A stretch of DNA of 15,624 nucleotides from JBBQQG01 sp038216175. GTDB lineage: Bacteria; Patescibacteriota; Saccharimonadia; Saccharimonadales; OMJO01. Made by a program: the position numbers and the translations under genes. The notes below the pieces were generated by a model. The model did no database searches and was not told the DNA's origin. It saw nothing but the letters and a program-made list of their open reading frames with translations. Positions within the stretch are counted from its first letter, which is position 1, and each line of letters opens with the position of its first letter. This document shows positions 12,360-15,624 of the stretch, piece by piece. Location: contig JBBQQG010000022.1 of the NCBI GenBank assembly GCA_038216175.1, positions 1 to 15,624 of the forward strand. The letters run 5' to 3'.

Positions 12360-14924
12360 ATGGGCGACGACAGCAATAAAGACAGTGGCCAAATAGTTTC
12401 AAATGTTAATAACGTATTCGACAATGCTGAAATAGTAAGTAGCGATCATTCGCGTACGGTAGAGCTGCGAACAGTCGAAGATGTTATGGAAGATAGTTAC
12501 CTCAGATATTCAATGAGCGTGATTGTCGCTCGAGCTCTTCCCGATGTCCGCGACGGTTTAAAACCCGTTCACCGGCGTATTTTATTTTCTATGGAGAAAA
12601 ACGGCTGGAAACCTGGTTCTAAATTCGTTAAAAGTGCTAGAATCACAGGAGACGTGATGGGTAAATATCACCCTCATGGTGACGTTGCGATTTATGATTC
12701 TATGGTCAGGTTAGCTCAAGACTGGTCTACCCGTTATTTGTTAGTCGACGGTCAAGGTAACTTTGGTTCAATGGACGGCGATCCGCCGGCTGCCCAAAGA
12801 TATACCGAAGCTAGAATGGCCAAAGCCGGGCTAGCACTACTTGAAGATATTGATAAAGAGACAGTACCATTTCGTGACAATTATGACGGTTCAGAACAAG
12901 AGCCTGAAGTACTACCCGCTAAACTTCCTAATCTTCTGCTGAACGGCCAAGTCGGTATTGCTGTAGGTATGGCTACAAATATACCCCCTCATAATCTAAC
13001 TGAAATTATTGGAGCAATAATTGCATTAATAGATAATCCGGAAGCAACACTTGACGATCTACTTGAATTCGTCAAAGGTCCAGATTTTCCAACTGGCGGA
13101 ACTATATATGGACGCGAATCGATAAGGACTGCCTTTGCCACTGGTCGCGGCGGTGTAATTGTCAGAGGAGTAGCCTCAGTAGAAGAGAACAACAAGGGTA
13201 AACAGCAGATAATAATTACTGAAATACCGTATCAAGTAAATAAAGCCGGTTTATTAGAAAAAATTGCTGATCTAGTAAAAGACAAGAAAATATCCGGGAT
13301 TAGTGACCTAAGAGACGAGAGTGCCCGAGGAAATGTCCGACTCGTAATCGACCTTAAAAAAGACGCCTATCCGAAAAAACTGCTTAATCAGCTATATAAG
13401 CTTACACCTCTACAACTGACGATACATTACAACATGCTAGCTCTAATCGATGGCATACAGCCTAGAGTGCTTGGTCTACAGGATATACTTCAGGAATACA
13501 TAAAACACCGGCAGGTAGTTGTTAGGCGACGAACCGAATATGAATTAAGAAAAGCTAAAGACCGTGCCCATATTCTTGAAGGTCTTAAGATCGCGCTAGA
13601 TCATATCGACGAAGTTATTGCGACAATTCGCGCTAGTCAGACTACAGATGAGGCCCAAGCTAACTTGATAAAGAAATTCAAACTGAGCGACATTCAAGCC
13701 CGTGCAATATTAGCAATGCAGCTTCGTACGCTTGCTGGTCTTGAGAGGCAGAAAATAGAGGATGAGTTAGCTGAATTAATAAAAATAATTGCCGAACTTG
13801 AAAGTATCTTAGCCGACGAAAAACGAATTCTAAAAATCATTCGGGCTGAACTTTTAGAAATGCAAAAACAGTTTGGTGATGAAAGACGTACAAAAGTTAT
13901 TCAACAAGAACTTGGTAAAATGAGTGATGAAGACATGATCCCTGATGAACAAGTTGTAGTAACGCTTACATCAGGTAATTACATTAAGCGATCGCAAATT
14001 GCAGAATACCGAAAACAAAATCGCGGCGGTAAAGGCAAGCGTGGGATGGTTACACGTGAAGAAGACGTCATAGAACATGTCATATATGCCAGCACCCATG
14101 ATTATCTTTTATTCTTTACTAACAAGGGTAGAGTATTTAGAATTAAAACCTATGAAGTACCAGCGGTAGGCTTAAATGCCAAAGGTGTTGCATTAGTTAA
14201 TTTACTTCAGCTTCAGCCGGAAGAGGTGGTAAGCTCTGTAATTAATGTAAGCAAACTATCAAATGACGGTAACTTACTTATGTGCACTGTTCGTGGTGTT
14301 GTAAAGAAAACTCCATTTGAGCAGTACAAAAATGTCAGAAATTCCGGATTAATTGCAATCAATTTGGATGCAGGCGACGAACTTAAATGGATAAGAATGA
14401 CACATGGAAATAATGAAGTAGTTATATCAACTTCGCAGGGACAAGCTATCCGTTTCCATGAAAAAGATGCCAGACCGCTAGGCCGCGTATCACGTGGAGT
14501 AAGAGGAATCCGGCTAAGAACCGGAGATCACGTTATTGGTATGGATATTGTAGAAGAAGGATCAAGCATATTTGTAATAAGTCAGGCTGGATATGGCAAA
14601 CGGACAAAAATATCCCAGTTTACTGCTCATGCCAGAGGCGGAGTTGGTATCCGTTCAGCAGTAGTAAACAGCAAGACCGGCAGTCTCATGGGTGTAAAAA
14701 CATTAAAAGATGATACCCAAGAAGTCATTATTATTTCTACTCAAGGTCAAACTATAAGATTAGGATTGAAAGATATCCCTGAATTAGGTCGTGCAACTCA
14801 AGGTGTACGGATAATGCGACTTAATCAAGGCGATACAGTAGCTTCGTTAGCACTAGTAGAAAAGACCGAAGTGGTCGAAGATGATGAAGAGATTGAAACT
14901 GAAACAATCGTTAAAGCTAACTAG
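12360..14924 (+). CDS. gyrA: DNA gyrase subunit A
   Basis: GyrA cuts and rejoins DNA through an active-site tyrosine and wraps DNA with its C-terminal beta-pinwheel. A polar 30-residue N-terminal extension precedes YLRYSMSVIVARALPDVRDG and LKPVHRRILFSM. The breakage domain holds KYHPHGD and QRYTEARM, whose Tyr148 is the catalytic residue. The segment 107-113 reads GDVAIYD: Val109 stands where E. coli has Ser83, and Asp113 corresponds to Asp87. The coiled coil (about 390-520) and six-bladed C-terminal domain follow. The domain has a clear GyrA box QNRGGKGKRG (553-562), which separates it from topoisomerase IV ParC. It ends in an acidic tail (EVVEDDEEIETETIV). Length 854 is normal. Two nt after gyrB, with no strong ribosome-binding site of its own, it is likely translated by coupling. 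No terminator follows. Confidence 0.98.
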   Translation: MGDDSNKDSGQIVSNVNNVFDNAEIVSSDHSRTVELRTVEDVMEDSYLRYSMSVIVARALPDVRDGLKPVHRRILFSMEKNGWKPGSKFVKSARITGDVMGKYHPHGDVAIYDSMVRLAQDWSTRYLLVDGQGNFGSMDGDPPAAQRYTEARMAKAGLALLEDIDKETVPFRDNYDGSEQEPEVLPAKLPNLLLNGQVGIAVGMATNIPPHNLTEIIGAIIALIDNPEATLDDLLEFVKGPDFPTGGTIYGRESIRTAFATGRGGVIVRGVASVEENNKGKQQIIITEIPYQVNKAGLLEKIADLVKDKKISGISDLRDESARGNVRLVIDLKKDAYPKKLLNQLYKLTPLQLTIHYNMLALIDGIQPRVLGLQDILQEYIKHRQVVVRRRTEYELRKAKDRAHILEGLKIALDHIDEVIATIRASQTTDEAQANLIKKFKLSDIQARAILAMQLRTLAGLERQKIEDELAELIKIIAELESILADEKRILKIIRAELLEMQKQFGDERRTKVIQQELGKMSDEDMIPDEQVVVTLTSGNYIKRSQIAEYRKQNRGGKGKRGMVTREEDVIEHVIYASTHDYLLFFTNKGRVFRIKTYEVPAVGLNAKGVALVNLLQLQPEEVVSSVINVSKLSNDGNLLMCTVRGVVKKTPFEQYKNVRNSGLIAINLDAGDELKWIRMTHGNNEVVISTSQGQAIRFHEKDARPLGRVSRGVRGIRLRTGDHVIGMDIVEEGSSIFVISQAGYGKRTKISQFTAHARGGVGIRSAVVNSKTGSLMGVKTLKDDTQEVIIISTQGQTIRLGLKDIPELGRATQGVRIMRLNQGDTVASLALVEKTEVVEDDEEIETETIVKAN

Positions 14925-15213
14925 TAAATATCAAGTACAGTATCGTGTTCTTAAGTTTAGCTAAGGTCGTAAAATCAGGTGATTTCAAGGTTGTAATTAT
15001 TACTATTAATATCGCCATAACGAGGCTTGCATTATCTGATAGGACAGGGTACTATGACATGAGCTCGTTTTGGAGGCATAGATTTGTTTGTCCCGAACGT
15101 AAGCTCATTAAAAATTGAATAGTGCAAATCAACGTCAGTTCATTTGAATTGTTTTTTAAGTCAGAATATCAATTGTAAGATTGATTGTTCGACTGATCAG
15201 AGATAGATTCTTT
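14925..15213 (+). promoter_or_regulatory. rRNA operon promoter and leader
   Basis: The gap between gyrA and 16S rRNA holds a good promoter: -35 TTGCAT (15027-15032), 17 nt, -10 TACTAT (15050-15055), predicted start near 15062 and leader about 150 nt. A weaker second candidate is TTGAAT (15144-15149), 17 nt, TATCAA (15167-15172). No intrinsic terminator is visible between gyrA and the promoter, so gyrase transcripts may read into the rRNA. I see no clear boxA antitermination motif. Any 16S-processing stem would need its 3' half, which is outside the window. Confidence 0.6.
15027..15055 (+). promoter_or_regulatory. Main 16S rRNA promoter
   Basis: TTGCAT, a 17-nt spacer and TACTAT. Four of six -35 bases and five of six -10 bases match consensus, and the position about 150 nt before the mature 16S end is usual for rRNA operons. 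Confidence 0.65.

Positions 15214-15624
<411 letters not shown>

Noticed and set aside
5364..14924. Alternative genetic code (UGA as Gly, as in some CPR phyla)
   Set aside because: gyrA, gyrB and the ATPase read through full length with standard codons and no in-frame UGA; the recombinase ends on a normal TGA.

Overview
The window most likely comes from a member of Candidatus Saccharibacteria (TM7, Patescibacteria/CPR). Three things point there: the 5' part of a 16S rRNA gene at the right end (TTTTCCACAATGGGCG just after the conserved GGGAGGCAGCAG segment); an AT-rich chromosome with standard stop codons, so not the UGA-recoded CPR lineages; and a surface-protein/type IV secretion-type ATPase cluster of a kind I associate with that phylum. 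The assignment is from memory, not from a search, and I hold it at about 0.75.

Layout, left to right. (1) 1-1077: the C-terminal part of a large serine recombinase. Its reading frame runs straight into the 3' half of a tRNA-Pro(GGG) gene on the opposite strand, so this looks like one edge of an integrated element sitting in the tRNA. (2) 1090-2290: the tRNA promoter, an unusual fusion of a pterin-4a-carbinolamine dehydratase (PCD/DCoH) fold with RNase HI, then the RNase P RNA gene and a shared terminator. (3) 2304-3423, minus strand: the classical infC-rpmI-rplT operon. Its infC almost certainly starts at an ATC codon, and its promoter is clear. (4) 3424-4556: about 1.1 kb without a recognisable protein gene. 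It holds two related perfect hairpins, a very AT-rich stretch, and a well-delimited candidate small RNA (promoter, four hairpins, terminator) at about 4356-4536.

(5) 4557-8282, plus strand: a small four-helix membrane protein, a low-complexity protein with a conserved-looking basic tail, and a 972-residue membrane-anchored VirD4/TraG-type ATPase. (6) 8279-10243, minus strand, convergent with the ATPase: a two-gene operon. It encodes a Cys-repeat/DUF11-like surface protein with an LPNTG motif near its C-terminus and a two-helix membrane protein. Together with (5) this is a plausible cell-envelope or secretion locus. (7) 10348-14924: the gyrB-gyrA operon, complete and intact, with valine at the GyrA position equivalent to E. 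coli Ser83. (8) 14925-15624: an rRNA promoter and leader, then the start of 16S rRNA.

Promoters are easy to see in this window. Five of them carry a TGN extended -10 element, and two or three of those place the start codon at or within a few bases of the predicted transcription start, which suggests leaderless or near-leaderless mRNAs. The strongest candidates for something undescribed are the PCD-RNase H fusion, the 4356-4536 RNA, and the paired hairpins at 3571-3694.
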